Source: Paractinoplanes bogorensis | GTDB taxonomy: Bacteria > Actinomycetota > Actinomycetes > Mycobacteriales > Micromonosporaceae | Length of the DNA: 64,000 bases | Direction: 5' to 3' | NCBI RefSeq assembly: GCF_018829635.1 | Contig: NZ_JAHKKG010000001.1 | Span: 930,001 to 994,000 of the forward strand | Part shown: positions 50,990-59,888 of the stretch, piece by piece | How the letters are laid out: each line of letters opens with the position of its first letter | Position numbering within the stretch: the stretch's first letter is position 1 | Position numbers and translations under genes: made by a program | The notes under the pieces: model-generated | Database searches by the model: none | What the model saw: the letters and a program-made list of their open reading frames with translations, nothing else | What the model was told of the DNA's origin: nothing

Positions 50990-53038
50990 CTACTGCTCGG
51001 CGGCCGCCTTGTCCCGGGCGACCCGGACCAGCTCGACCAGCCCGCCCGCGTACTCCTGCGACTCGGCGTGGGCCTCGGCGAACGGCGGCTGGAACCCGAC
51101 CGGGTCCCAGCGCTGGGCCGCCTCGTTCCACCGGTCGTTGCCGACCTCGAAGTCCCAGGCGTCGATCCCCAGCTCGTAGTAGAGCTGGTCGGCCGAGTTG
51201 CCGGCCGCCGAATAGAGCACGTCAGCCACCGGCCCGGTGTACGACGGCCACGTCACCGTCCCGCGCTCGGCCGAGATCGCGCCGACGATGCGCCGGGCGC
51301 TGTCGAGGAAGAACTTCGACTCGTCGATCGACGGCCGCGGCAGCGTGACCCGGCCGTCGGCCCGGTAGGCGCCCGGCGGCCACATGAAGTACCCGCCGTA
51401 GCTGTGCACGTTCATGGCCAGCCCGATGTTCGGGTGCGCCTGGGCCAGATCGATCACGTTGCGGCTCTCCGCCTCGGACAGCTCCGCCGTCCCGGCATAC
51501 GTACCGGAAAGGCAGTTGGAACTCGCCCCGACATAGCCGTCGAAGAACGAGCCGACGGTGTAGTTGCGGTTGACGTCGACGCCCCACGAGTCACGATTGC
51601 GAGGATCACGCGATGTGCCGGTGCAGTGGTTGGTGAGGTTCTTGCGTTGCATGGCGTAGTCGTTGAACGAGTAGTTGGCGCCGTCCGGGTTCACCGTCGG
51701 GATCACGAACACGTCCACCGAATCGACCAGCTCCCGCGTCGCCGGGTCGGTTGCGTAGTTGGCCAGCAGCCGCTCGGCGAACTCCAGCGTCACCAGCGGG
51801 GTCGCCCACTCGCGGGCGTGCTCCTGCGAATAGGCGAGAACGCCCGGCTTCGACCCGTCGCGGACCTTGCCGATCCGCAGTGCCTGCACGGTCCACGGCG
51901 CCTTGGGGACCTCGGTGCCTTTGAGACCGTCGTCGAGGCGTACCGGATTCGTGGCCGGCATCGGAAGCCCCGCCGAGCCGTCCTCGACAAAGGCCCGGAA
52001 CCGCTGGGGATAACGTGCGGTGATGAGGGCCGCCACGTCGTCCGTAGTGCTGATCACCTTGCCACCACTGTCCGTGGCCAAGGTCAAGGTCAAGACCCGG
52101 TCCCGGTACGTGGCCGACAGTGGACGGTTCGGCGCGGCCGGATCGACCGTGCGCACCTGGACACCGTTCATGCCCTGATCACCGAACTTGACCGACTCGA
52201 CGACCACGGCGGCCGCGGCCGGATTGCCGAGGTAGGCCACCGCCGTACGGCGATAGCCCTGGGTCTTGTTGGGCAGGTTGATGACGTCGACGAGATTCGG
52301 GTACTGCCGGCCGAGCCGCTTGATCCGCGCCCGCACGTCCACCGGCGTCATGTACGCGTCGACGAAGTCCTTCTGATACCCGTTCGGCGTGGGCGGCGGC
52401 GTCGCGCCCGGCCAGGCCGCCGGCGTGATCGCACGCGACGTCCCGCCGAGGCTGCTCGTGGCGGTCACCTGGACGGGCTTCGCGGGCAGCGCCCGGGGCA
52501 GCGTGAAGTGGTACTGGTACTCGCCCGAGTCTTCGAACCGCACCAGGGGGAACGATCCGGTGGCGCCGTCCGCCGTCCGCCACGTGACCGTGATCTCGAC
52601 GTCCGGGTCGGCGCTTGCGGTCGTCGCCACCTGCGTCTGCAAAAACGTCTTGCCCCCGGTCGTCCACCAGTAGGCCTGCAGGAACTGCAACGTGTCGGCG
52701 GCCAGCCGGGTGCTCTTGGTTGTGCCGGGGCTTTGACCTGAGCGCTGGATCACCTGCTGGACGACCGCGCCCTGGCTGGTCAGTGCGGCCAGTTGCTGAT
52801 CGTCGATGACCAGGTCGACCAGTACCCTGCCGTCCTGGGTGCGGGGGCGGGCCGCGAGGTCGGCGCCGTCCCGGACGAGCTTCTGCAGCGCGGCCTCGTC
52901 GGGCAGTTGGATCCGGACCAGGGCCGGACCGCCGAGTGGCTCATCTTCGGCTTCGGCCGCCTGGGCCGGGAGCGCGGCCGGCGTGAGGGTGAGAGCGAGG
53001 ACGGCGAGGACCGCCACCCATCGGGAACGAGAGGACAT
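50990..53038 (-). CDS. Secreted M14 zinc carboxypeptidase
   Basis: 682 residues. A Sec signal peptide (WVAVLAVLALTLTPAALPAQA) opens the protein. The first 270 residues are a pro/beta-rich region, and the M14 peptidase domain spans about 275-680. Zinc ligands are visible: HAREW (His about 406 with the Glu two residues later) and NVHSYGG (His about 545). The catalytic Glu is near YYELGIDAWDFEVGND. It removes C-terminal residues from peptides outside the cell. The ATG at 53038 follows GGGGG and begins at the signal peptide. Confidence 0.88.
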   Translation of the reverse strand: MSSRSRWVAVLAVLALTLTPAALPAQAAEAEDEPLGGPALVRIQLPDEAALQKLVRDGADLAARPRTQDGRVLVDLVIDDQQLAALTSQGAVVQQVIQRSGQSPGTTKSTRLAADTLQFLQAYWWTTGGKTFLQTQVATTASADPDVEITVTWRTADGATGSFPLVRFEDSGEYQYHFTLPRALPAKPVQVTATSSLGGTSRAITPAAWPGATPPPTPNGYQKDFVDAYMTPVDVRARIKRLGRQYPNLVDVINLPNKTQGYRRTAVAYLGNPAAAAVVVESVKFGDQGMNGVQVRTVDPAAPNRPLSATYRDRVLTLTLATDSGGKVISTTDDVAALITARYPQRFRAFVEDGSAGLPMPATNPVRLDDGLKGTEVPKAPWTVQALRIGKVRDGSKPGVLAYSQEHAREWATPLVTLEFAERLLANYATDPATRELVDSVDVFVIPTVNPDGANYSFNDYAMQRKNLTNHCTGTSRDPRNRDSWGVDVNRNYTVGSFFDGYVGASSNCLSGTYAGTAELSEAESRNVIDLAQAHPNIGLAMNVHSYGGYFMWPPGAYRADGRVTLPRPSIDESKFFLDSARRIVGAISAERGTVTWPSYTGPVADVLYSAAGNSADQLYYELGIDAWDFEVGNDRWNEAAQRWDPVGFQPPFAEAHAESQEYAGGLVELVRVARDKAAAEQ

Positions 53039-53051
53039 CGAACCCCCTGCT

Positions 53052-53948
53052 TCATTGAAGGATGTCGCTCTCCACCCCAACCTTTGCATGGACGATTGTC
53101 AATCGATCTGCGGCGTTCCAGCTGGCCAGCATGCGCAGTGCCTGCTGAGACGGGGATCCGGCCGGGGCCGTGTAGACGAACAGGGTCTGTTCCGGGTCTT
53201 CGGGCAGTTGCAGGGCCTGAAAATCGATCGTGATCTCGCCGGCGATCGGATGCCGGTACAGCTTGGTGCCCGACGTACGGACCAGCACCTGGTGCTCGGC
53301 CCACCAGTGCCGGAAGTGTTCGCTCTTGACCGAGAGCTCGCCGATCAGGGCCGACAACTGCGGGTCGTCGGGGTGGCGGCCCGCGTCCAGGCGCAGGATG
53401 GCCACGGTCTCGGCGGCGACCTTGTCCCACTGCACGTAGAGATCGCGGGCGCCGGGGTCGAGGAAGATGAACCGGGCCTTGTTGCGCTGCCCGGCCGGCA
53501 GCGCGTTGAAGTCGCAGATCAGGGCGCGCGCCATCCGGTTGGCGGCGAGCACGTCCATGCGCCGGCCGACGACGAAGGCCGGGGAGGCGGCGTCGTCCAG
53601 GGCCTCGAGCATGCCGAACATCGTCGGCCGTACGCGTTGGGTGCGCGGGCCGGGCGGGCGGCGGACGTGCCGGGGCTGGGCGAGGTCGAACAGATGGGCC
53701 CGCTCGGTGTCGTCGAGTTGCAGGGCCCGGGCGAGCGCGTCGACGACGCTGGCGGACGGGTTCAGGTTGCGGCCCTGTTCGAGGCGGACGTAGTAGTCGA
53801 CGCTCACCCCGGCCAGTGCGGCCAGCTCCTCGCGGCGCAACCCGGGCACCCGGCGGCCGGGGAACTCGTCGGCGATACCGGCGTCGGCCGGGGTGAGCCG
53901 GGCCCGGCGGGTGCGCAGGAAGTCCTTGAGGTCGACGTTCTTGTCCAC
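53052..53948 (-). CDS. XRE-type regulator with MmyB-like ligand domain
   Basis: 298 residues. The XRE helix-turn-helix is RVPGLRREELAALAGVSVDYYVRLEQGRNLNPSASVVDALARALQL (about residues 31-76). The rest is an MmyB-like PAS-type ligand domain (from about residue 100) known in actinomycete regulators that bind fatty-acid-like ligands. It lies between the dehydrogenase gene and the carboxypeptidase gene, all on the minus strand; gaps of 66 and 13 bases make a shared transcript possible. It probably controls the divergent or neighbouring dehydrogenase. Confidence 0.85.
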   Translation of the reverse strand: MDKNVDLKDFLRTRRARLTPADAGIADEFPGRRVPGLRREELAALAGVSVDYYVRLEQGRNLNPSASVVDALARALQLDDTERAHLFDLAQPRHVRRPPGPRTQRVRPTMFGMLEALDDAASPAFVVGRRMDVLAANRMARALICDFNALPAGQRNKARFIFLDPGARDLYVQWDKVAAETVAILRLDAGRHPDDPQLSALIGELSVKSEHFRHWWAEHQVLVRTSGTKLYRHPIAGEITIDFQALQLPEDPEQTLFVYTAPAGSPSQQALRMLASWNAADRLTIVHAKVGVESDILQ

Positions 53949-54014
53949 GTCTCCAGTCTCCCTCGCACCCGCGCCCGCGGGACCCGCCTGACTGGTCCGG
54001 CCAGTCCTACCCGG

Positions 54015-54773
54015 TCAGGACGCCTGGCGGGTCGGCATGACCGTGACCTGCTGCAGGTTGACGTGCCGGGGCAGGCCCGCGGTGAACGCGATCACCTCGG
54101 CCACGTCCTCCGGGGTCAGCCAGTCGACGGTCTCCCGGGCGCCGGCCAGCCAGGCCAGGGCGCCCGGGTCGGTGACGTGGCCCTGCAGCTCGGTGCCGAC
54201 GATGCCCGGCTCGACGGCCGAGACCCGGACGTCCTTGGGGCCCAGCTCGGCCCGCAGATGCCGGGACAGGTGCGTGATGTACGCCTTGGTCGCCGAGTAG
54301 ACGGCGAAGTTCGGGAAGATGTTCTGCGCCGCGATCGACGACGTGTTGATCAGGTCGGCCGGGCGGCCCTCGCCCGCGACCGCCACCAGTTGCGGCACGA
54401 CGGCGCCGATGGTGTGCATGGCGGCGGTGATGTTCAGGTCGATCTGGTGCTGCCACTGGTCGGCCCGCAGTTCCTCGACCGGCGCCGGCAGCATGATCCC
54501 GGCGTTGTTGACCACCAGGTCCACCGGCCCGAACGCGGTGCTGACCTGAGCGACGGCGGACCCGAGCGCGTCGGCGTCGGTGACGTCCACCGGCAGCCCG
54601 AGCGCGGTGCCGCCGGCGGTGGTGATCTGGGCGACGAGCTCGTCGAGACGGTCCTTGCGCCGGGCGAGCAGCGCCACCTTCGCGCCGCGGGCCGCGAGCA
54701 GCCGGGCGGTGGCCGCGCCGATACCGCTGGACGCGCCGGTGATCAGCGCGACGCGGCCGGTGAGTGCAGTCAT
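54015..54773 (-). CDS. Short-chain dehydrogenase/reductase
   Basis: 252 residues, classical SDR size. The cofactor motif is ALITGASSGIGAATARLL, the structural motif NNAG is in VVNNAGIMLP, and the catalytic Ser, Tyr and Lys are in NTSSIAAQNIFPNFAVYSATKAYI. It should reduce a carbonyl with NADPH. ATG 54773 follows AAGGAGAG. It is the usual partner of an adjacent MmyB-type XRE regulator, as found downstream here. Confidence 0.87.
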   Translation of the reverse strand: MTALTGRVALITGASSGIGAATARLLAARGAKVALLARRKDRLDELVAQITTAGGTALGLPVDVTDADALGSAVAQVSTAFGPVDLVVNNAGIMLPAPVEELRADQWQHQIDLNITAAMHTIGAVVPQLVAVAGEGRPADLINTSSIAAQNIFPNFAVYSATKAYITHLSRHLRAELGPKDVRVSAVEPGIVGTELQGHVTDPGALAWLAGARETVDWLTPEDVAEVIAFTAGLPRHVNLQQVTVMPTRQAS

Positions 54774-54873
54774 TGTTCTCTCCTTGAAGCAGGTGACGCC
54801 CTCCATGGAACCGCCGGGGAAACCTCGGTGGGCCGCCCTGTCTGGGTCCCTTCTGACCAGGTCCGTCAGACCC

Positions 54874-54978
54874 ACCCAGCCGAAATTCGGTTGCCCGGCC
54901 GGCGGCGGTCGGGGACAGTCGGCGCATGACGTACTGACGGATGAACCCAGCCGAACGCGGATGAACCCAGCCGAACGC
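54874..54978. repeat. Tandem 20-bp repeat before the rtcB-prfH operon
   Basis: GGATGAACCCAGCCGAACGC occurs twice in perfect tandem at 54939-54958 and 54959-54978. The core ACCCAGCCGAA recurs at 54874-54884. The repeats lie 36 bases before the rtcB start, within the 240-base gap to the divergent SDR gene, which holds nothing else I recognise. Confidence 0.75.
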
Positions 54979-55013
54979 CTTCCCGTCATTTCGCCATTCT
55001 TTGGAGTTCTCTT

Positions 55014-56090
55014 TTGTCTGAGCAGCAGCTCACGCCTGCCTCGGTTCGTGTCTTCTCGTCGCCCGGCAGCTGGATCGAATCGGATGCGCGGGACCAGTGC
55101 GACCGGGTCGCCCGGCTCGACGGCATGCGGCATGTCGCCGGGATGCCGGATCTGCACCCGGGTAAGGGGGCTCCGATCGGGGCCGCCATGTTGTCGGAAA
55201 CGCTCTATCCGTTTCTGGTCGGGTCCGACATCGGCTGCGGGATCGCCGTTTTCCCGGTCAAGATCAAGCGCCCCAACGCCGAACGTCTCGCCGCCCGCTT
55301 TCCCGACCTCGATCGGGCCCTCGACGCCGACGACGAGGAGTGGCCGGACGAGATCCCGGCCGGCTTTACCGACAGTCTTGGCACGGTCGGGCGCGGCAAC
55401 CATTTCGTCGAGCTGGCCCGGGTCGACGACGTGATGCAAGCGGCCGTGGTCAGCAAGGGCGACTTCGTTCTCATCGTGCACAGCGGGTCGCGGGGGCTCG
55501 GCGAGAGCATTCTGCGGGCCCACACCGAGGTGCACGGCGCGGGGCCGGCCGCCGACCCGGCGGCCTATCTGAAAGCCCACGACGAAGCCGTGCGGTGGGG
55601 GTCGCTCAATCGGCGGCTCATGGCCCGGCGGGTCGGTAATGCACTGGGCGTTCAGGTCGGCGGGGCGATCGTGGACGAGTGCCACAACTTCGTGGAAATC
55701 AGGGACGGGCTCTATCTGCACCGGAAAGGCGCGGCGAACGGGGACGGCCGTACGGTGCTGATCGCGGGTACCCGGGGTACTCCGTCCTATCTGGTGGCCG
55801 GACATGCGGGCGCGGCGGCCAATTTCTCGGTGGCGCACGGGGCGGGACGGAAAATGTCGCGCGCGGACGCCCTGCGGCGCGGGAAGGCCAAGCACACCGT
55901 GGCCGAGCTCCGGCGTACGGGCGTGGGAAGTCTGGTTGTCTGCGGGGATCGGCAATTGCTGTTCGAGGAGGCGCCGACGGCCTACAAGCGCATCGAGTCG
56001 GTCATCGCGGATCTGGTGGCGCACGAACTGGCCACGCCGCTCGCGGTGACGGTTCCGGTGGTCACATACAAGACCAAGGAACGCGGATGA
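55014..56090 (+). CDS. rtcB: RtcB-family RNA ligase, PrfH-associated type
   Basis: A 358-residue RtcB ligase, shorter than tRNA-splicing RtcB. Metal and nucleotide residues are visible: GSDIGCGIAVF (Cys), GRGNHFVEL (His), VLIVHSGSRGLG (His) and the nucleophile His in VAHGAGRKMSR. It joins 2',3'-cyclic phosphate and 5'-OH RNA ends using GTP and manganese. The pairing with prfH, overlapping by four bases, marks it as the RtcB2-type that mends cleaved ribosomal RNA. The TTG start at 55014 is set by GGAG seven bases upstream. Confidence 0.9.
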   Translation: MSEQQLTPASVRVFSSPGSWIESDARDQCDRVARLDGMRHVAGMPDLHPGKGAPIGAAMLSETLYPFLVGSDIGCGIAVFPVKIKRPNAERLAARFPDLDRALDADDEEWPDEIPAGFTDSLGTVGRGNHFVELARVDDVMQAAVVSKGDFVLIVHSGSRGLGESILRAHTEVHGAGPAADPAAYLKAHDEAVRWGSLNRRLMARRVGNALGVQVGGAIVDECHNFVEIRDGLYLHRKGAANGDGRTVLIAGTRGTPSYLVAGHAGAAANFSVAHGAGRKMSRADALRRGKAKHTVAELRRTGVGSLVVCGDRQLLFEEAPTAYKRIESVIADLVAHELATPLAVTVPVVTYKTKERG

Positions 56091-56716
56091 GGCTGCTGCT
56101 GTCGGCCGGTCGCGGGCCGCGGGAATGCGACTGGGCCCTGGCCGAACTGGTGCGACGACTGTCGGAGGAGGCGGCCGCGAGCGGGCTCACTGTGGCCGGG
56201 GAAAAGGCCGAGCGGTCGGTTCTGCTCGAGATCGCCGGCGCGGGCGCGGAGGAATTCGCGAAAGGGTGGACGGGCACGCTCTGCTGGCAGGCGCCCAGCC
56301 CGTTCCGCCCGGCGCACAGCCGCAAGAACTGGTACGTCATCGCGCAGCCGGTGCCGGACGACGATCCACGGACGACGTTCGACGAGCGGGACGTGGACGT
56401 GGTGGCGACGCGCACGGGCGGGCCGGGCGGGCAGCACCGCAACAAGGCCAGCACGGCTGTGCGCGCCACCCACCGGCCGTCGGGGATCGTGGTCGTGGTC
56501 GACACCGAGCGCCAGTTCGGGCTGAACCGGCGGATCGCGCTGCGGCTGCTCCGGGAACGGCTCGCCTCGGGGGACGACGCCGCGGCCCGGGCGGCCGTGA
56601 CCGAGCGGTGGCGGGTGCACGACGACCTCGTACGGGGAAATCCGACCCGGACCGAACGCCCTAGAGCGACCGGCCGCGGAGGAAGGACACCGCCTCGGTC
56701 AGGCCGCGGTCGGTGA
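56087..56716 (+). CDS. prfH: Peptide chain release factor homolog PrfH
   Basis: 209 residues. The GGQ motif that releases the peptide is in RTGGPGGQHRNKASTAVRATH near residue 110. The codon-recognition domain of RF1/RF2 is missing, as in PrfH. It should free the nascent peptide from ribosomes with damaged RNA so that the RtcB partner can mend them. The ATG overlaps the rtcB stop (ATGA). The basic tail (GRGGRTPPRSGRGR) overlaps the convergent dienelactone hydrolase gene by 56 bases. Confidence 0.88.
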   Translation: MRLLLSAGRGPRECDWALAELVRRLSEEAAASGLTVAGEKAERSVLLEIAGAGAEEFAKGWTGTLCWQAPSPFRPAHSRKNWYVIAQPVPDDDPRTTFDERDVDVVATRTGGPGGQHRNKASTAVRATHRPSGIVVVVDTERQFGLNRRIALRLLRERLASGDDAAARAAVTERWRVHDDLVRGNPTRTERPRATGRGGRTPPRSGRGR

Positions 56717-57398
56717 GCTCGGGGTCGTAGCGCGGGCCGACGTCGCGCATGAAGGCGTGCTCGCCGCCCGCGTAGACGTGCAGCTCGAGGTCTTCGTGGC
56801 CGGCCGCGTAGAGCTCGGACAGGATCTGGGCGCGGGCGGCGGCGGGCACGTGCGGGTCGCGGGAGCCAAAGATGATCATGAGTTGGCCGGTGATGCCGGC
56901 GGCGCGGGCCAGCGAGTCGGCGTGGTCGGCGCCGAGCGCACCGTTGTGCAGGCCGGTCGGATAGAAGCAGACGGTCGAGGCGACCCGCTCGTCCAGCGCG
57001 GCCCGGAACGCCAGGTGCCCGCCCAGGCACCAGCCGCCGACGTGCAGGCTGGTCACGTCGGAGCGCTGAGCCAGATAGTCGACGACCGACACGCGGTCCT
57101 CGTCGAACTCGGCCGTCGTCATCGCGGCGGCCCCGCCCAGCCCGGCCTGCTTGCCGGCGTCGTCGAACTCGAGCGCGACGCCCGCGAGCTCGCCGCGCGG
57201 ATAGATCTCGGGCACGCAGACGACGAAGCCCTCGGCGGCCAGCCGGCGGCAGGTGCGCAGCGTCGACTCGGTCAGCTGGAAGATGTCGGAGTAGAGCAGC
57301 AGAGCCGGCCGGTTTCCGCCGCCGTCGGGCGTGAGCACCTTGGCCCTGATCTCGTGGCCGGAGCCGGCGATGCGGACGTCTTCCTCAAGCACCTTCAT
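56661..57398 (-). CDS. Dienelactone hydrolase-family protein
   Basis: 245 residues with an alpha/beta-hydrolase fold. The nucleophile is Cys in VGGWCLGGHLAFRAAL, typical of dienelactone hydrolases, with the late acid and His in IIFGSRDPHVPAAAR and GGEHAFMRD. It may open lactones such as 4-carboxymethylenebutenolide, but no aromatic-degradation genes are nearby. The ATG at 57398 begins at the fold. It lies 23 bases downstream of the AraC-type regulator on the same strand. Confidence 0.85.
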   Translation of the reverse strand: MKVLEEDVRIAGSGHEIRAKVLTPDGGGNRPALLLYSDIFQLTESTLRTCRRLAAEGFVVCVPEIYPRGELAGVALEFDDAGKQAGLGGAAAMTTAEFDEDRVSVVDYLAQRSDVTSLHVGGWCLGGHLAFRAALDERVASTVCFYPTGLHNGALGADHADSLARAAGITGQLMIIFGSRDPHVPAAARAQILSELYAAGHEDLELHVYAGGEHAFMRDVGPRYDPELTDRGLTEAVSFLRGRSL

Positions 57399-57421
57399 GC
57401 CGACGAACCCTACCGAAATGA

Positions 57422-58303
57422 TCAGGCGCGGGCGCGTAACCGGCGCAGCATGCGGGCGTCGCTGAAACCGACCGCGCGGGCGGCCGACTCGACCGTGGCG
57501 CCGTGCCCGATCAGGTATTCGGCTCGTTCCACGCGCAGCAGCTGCTGATAGCGCAGCGGCGTCCGCCCGGTCGCCGCCTCGAACAGGCGGGTCAGCGTCC
57601 GCTCGCTCACCCCGGCCCCGGAGGCCAGGTCGCCCAGCGGCAGCGGCATCGTGAACTTGGCGTCGATCCGGTCCTGCACGCGGTGCACCACGTCGCTGAG
57701 GTGGCCCCGATGCCGCAGCATGGCCGAAGCCTGCTGCTCGTCGCCGTTGCGCCGGGCGTAGACGACCATCTCGCGGGCCACCCGGGCCGCGACCGCCGGG
57801 CCGTGCCGCTGGGCCACCAGGTGCAGGGCGAGGTCGATGCCGCTGGCGATCCCGGCCGAGGTCACCACCCGGCCGTCGCTGACATAGAGCACATCCCGTA
57901 CGACGGTGGTTCGCGGATGATGCCGGGCGAGCCGGTCCTGCAGGTCGTGGTGGGTGGTGCAGCGGCGCCCGTCGAGCAGCCCGGCCCGGCCCAGGGCCTC
58001 GGCGCCCGAGCACACGCTGGCCACCGTGCCGCCGGCCGCGTGGTGCTCGGCGATCCGCTGCAGCAGCGCCGGGCCGACCGGGGGATAGCCCTCACGCCAG
58101 CCCGGCACCAGCACCAGGTCGTCGGCGGTCAGCGCGGGCCACTCGACCGACGCCTGCAGGGTCACGCCCTGCCACGACGGCACGGAAGGGGAGTCGGCCA
58201 CGTATTCGAGGCGGTAACCGGGGGCGGTGGAGAACACCTGGGCCGGGCCGGCCAGGTCGAGCAGGTGCAACCGTGGGGTCAGCACGAACACCACCCGGTG
58301 CAC
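57422..58303 (-). CDS. GlxA-type AraC regulator, shortened C-terminus
   Basis: 293 residues. The N-terminal two thirds are a DJ-1/PfpI-like amidase domain (LTPRLHLLDLAGPAQVF and VCSGAEALGRAGLLDGRRCTTHH). The C-terminal AraC helix-turn-helix (LASGAGVSERTLTRLFEAATGRTPLRYQQLLRVERAEYLI and VESAARAVGFSDARMLRRLRARA) stops about 15-20 residues early, without the usual R-G-SP-YR tail. A TTA codon (57439-57437) encodes Leu289. The GTG start lies seven bases after the isochorismatase stop, so the pair is an operon. Function of the shortened DNA-binding end is uncertain. Confidence 0.8.
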   Translation of the reverse strand: MHRVVFVLTPRLHLLDLAGPAQVFSTAPGYRLEYVADSPSVPSWQGVTLQASVEWPALTADDLVLVPGWREGYPPVGPALLQRIAEHHAAGGTVASVCSGAEALGRAGLLDGRRCTTHHDLQDRLARHHPRTTVVRDVLYVSDGRVVTSAGIASGIDLALHLVAQRHGPAVAARVAREMVVYARRNGDEQQASAMLRHRGHLSDVVHRVQDRIDAKFTMPLPLGDLASGAGVSERTLTRLFEAATGRTPLRYQQLLRVERAEYLIGHGATVESAARAVGFSDARMLRRLRARA

Positions 58304-58310
58304 CGTCTCG

Positions 58311-58895
58311 TCACTCTCCCAGGTAGTCGTCCACCGTACGAATGGTGGCGAACCGGCCGGCCAGCGCGTATTCGGTGCGGGCCGTCACGTCGGACGCCGC
58401 CAGCGTACGCGGATCGGCCAGCAGTTCCTCGACGGTCTGGTCGGCCGGCGCGGTCCAGTGCGGGATCGGGAACGTGCCGGTGGCGTCGGTGACGAAGGTG
58501 ACCTCGTACCCGAAGTCGGAGGCGACCCGGGCCGTGGTCTCGACGCACTGCTCGGTGCGCAGGCCGCACACGGTCACCGCGGTCACGCCGGTGCTGGTCA
58601 GGTACTGCTGCAGGTTCGTGGTGGTGAACGCGTTGTGCGCGGACTTCACGACGAGGTGCTCGCCGGGGAGCGGCTTGAGCTCGTCGACCACCCGGACGTG
58701 CCCGTTCTGCGGGTCGAACACGTCACCCGTGCCCGGTTCCGCGTGCAGCACCCACACGACCCGGTGGCCGGCGGCCCGTGCCGCGTCGACGAGACGGTTG
58801 ACGTTGGCGAACAGGGCCGGGTTGTCGAGAGTGCGCCAGAGCGGGCGCTGCCGGAACGATTCCTGGACGTCGATGACGAGAAGGGCGGTGGTCAT
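58311..58895 (-). CDS. Isochorismatase-family cysteine hydrolase
   Basis: 194 residues. The family triad is visible: Asp in LLVIDVQESF, Lys in HLVVKSAHNAF and the nucleophile Cys in TEQCVETTARVASDFGYEVTFVTDA. Members hydrolyse nicotinamide, isochorismate or N-carbamoyl compounds. The GlxA-type regulator that follows by seven bases is the common partner. The substrate cannot be told. Confidence 0.86.
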   Translation of the reverse strand: MTTALLVIDVQESFRQRPLWRTLDNPALFANVNRLVDAARAAGHRVVWVLHAEPGTGDVFDPQNGHVRVVDELKPLPGEHLVVKSAHNAFTTTNLQQYLTSTGVTAVTVCGLRTEQCVETTARVASDFGYEVTFVTDATGTFPIPHWTAPADQTVEELLADPRTLAASDVTARTEYALAGRFATIRTVDDYLGE

Positions 58896-59010
58896 GGGTC
58901 GATCGTGCGCGCTCCGAGCCCGTACGGGAAAGGCATCATCGTGACCCGACCCGGAACGATCTGGTCGTCCGCCCGAGGCGCTGCGGCAAAAGCGACGCGA
59001 TAATGCGCCT

Positions 59011-59862
59011 GTGCAGAGTGCATACGAGTATGTCGATGTCGTCCGGCCGCCGCGGCTGCGGCCCGGCGATCATGTGCGTGTGGTGGCGCCGACCGGCCCG
59101 GCGGAACGGTCCGAGGTCGAGCGCACGGAGCAGCGACTCAAGGATCTGGGCCTCGAGGTCTCGGTCGGCACCCTGGACGACGAGGCCCGCGTTCAGGACA
59201 TCGACCGGGCCCTGCGCGACCTGAAGGTCAAGGCCATCGTGGCCGTCGGGACCGGCCCGGAGGCGCACCGGATCGCGGACGACCTGGACTTCACCACCGC
59301 GGCGCACCTGCCGACGCTGCTGGTGGGGTTCCGGGAGTGCACGATCCTGCACCTGGCGTTCTGGGAGCGGGCCGGGCTGGCCGGCATCTACGGCGGGCCC
59401 GACCAGTCGTTCGTGGCGGCCGCGTTCGGCACCGAGCCGGTGGTGGTGACCAGCGAACCCGACTCGCACACGGGCGAGCTGACCACGACCGGGCGGGCGA
59501 CCGGGGTGCTGCTCGGCGGCGACCAGGAACAGATCGCCACCGCCGCCGGATGGGTTCTGCCCAGCCTGCACGGCGCGATCCTGCTGCTCGAGGGGTACGG
59601 GCTGCGGCCCGAGCAGATCGACCGGCAGCTGACCATGCTGCACCGGACGGGACGGCTCAAGGGCGTACGGGGAGTGGCCGTCGGCCGTTACATCGAGTGC
59701 GGGCCGGGCAATGTGCTCGACGTTCTGCGTGACCGTCTGGCGCCGCTCGAGGTGCCGATCCTGGGCGGTCTGCCGATCGGTCAAGGGGCGATTCCGGTCG
59801 GCACGCCGGCCATGCTGGACGCCGATGCCGGCACGTTGACGATCGAGCCCGCCGTCTCCTGA
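59011..59862 (+). CDS. S66-family (LD-carboxypeptidase/MccF-like) protein, probable pseudoenzyme
   Basis: 283 residues, a little short for the family. The fold is recognisable from RLRPGDHVRVVAPTGPAERSEVERTEQRLKDLGLEV at the start. The nucleophile motif G[YF]SDxT is GFRECT here, so Ser is replaced by Arg108. The late GHG motif reads LPIGQGAIPVG, so the catalytic His is Gln258. Only Glu194 (LLLEGYG) of the triad is kept. LD-carboxypeptidase activity is therefore unlikely; it may bind muropeptides without cutting them. A MocA-type gene follows 26 bases later. Confidence 0.75.
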   Translation: MQSAYEYVDVVRPPRLRPGDHVRVVAPTGPAERSEVERTEQRLKDLGLEVSVGTLDDEARVQDIDRALRDLKVKAIVAVGTGPEAHRIADDLDFTTAAHLPTLLVGFRECTILHLAFWERAGLAGIYGGPDQSFVAAAFGTEPVVVTSEPDSHTGELTTTGRATGVLLGGDQEQIATAAGWVLPSLHGAILLLEGYGLRPEQIDRQLTMLHRTGRLKGVRGVAVGRYIECGPGNVLDVLRDRLAPLEVPILGGLPIGQGAIPVGTPAMLDADAGTLTIEPAVS

Positions 59863-59888
59863 CGACCTTCGGCGCTACTCTGAAAAAC

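Noticed and set aside
54939..54978. Two tandem 20-bp units considered as a minimal CRISPR array
   Set aside because: The units abut without spacers and no cas gene is present.
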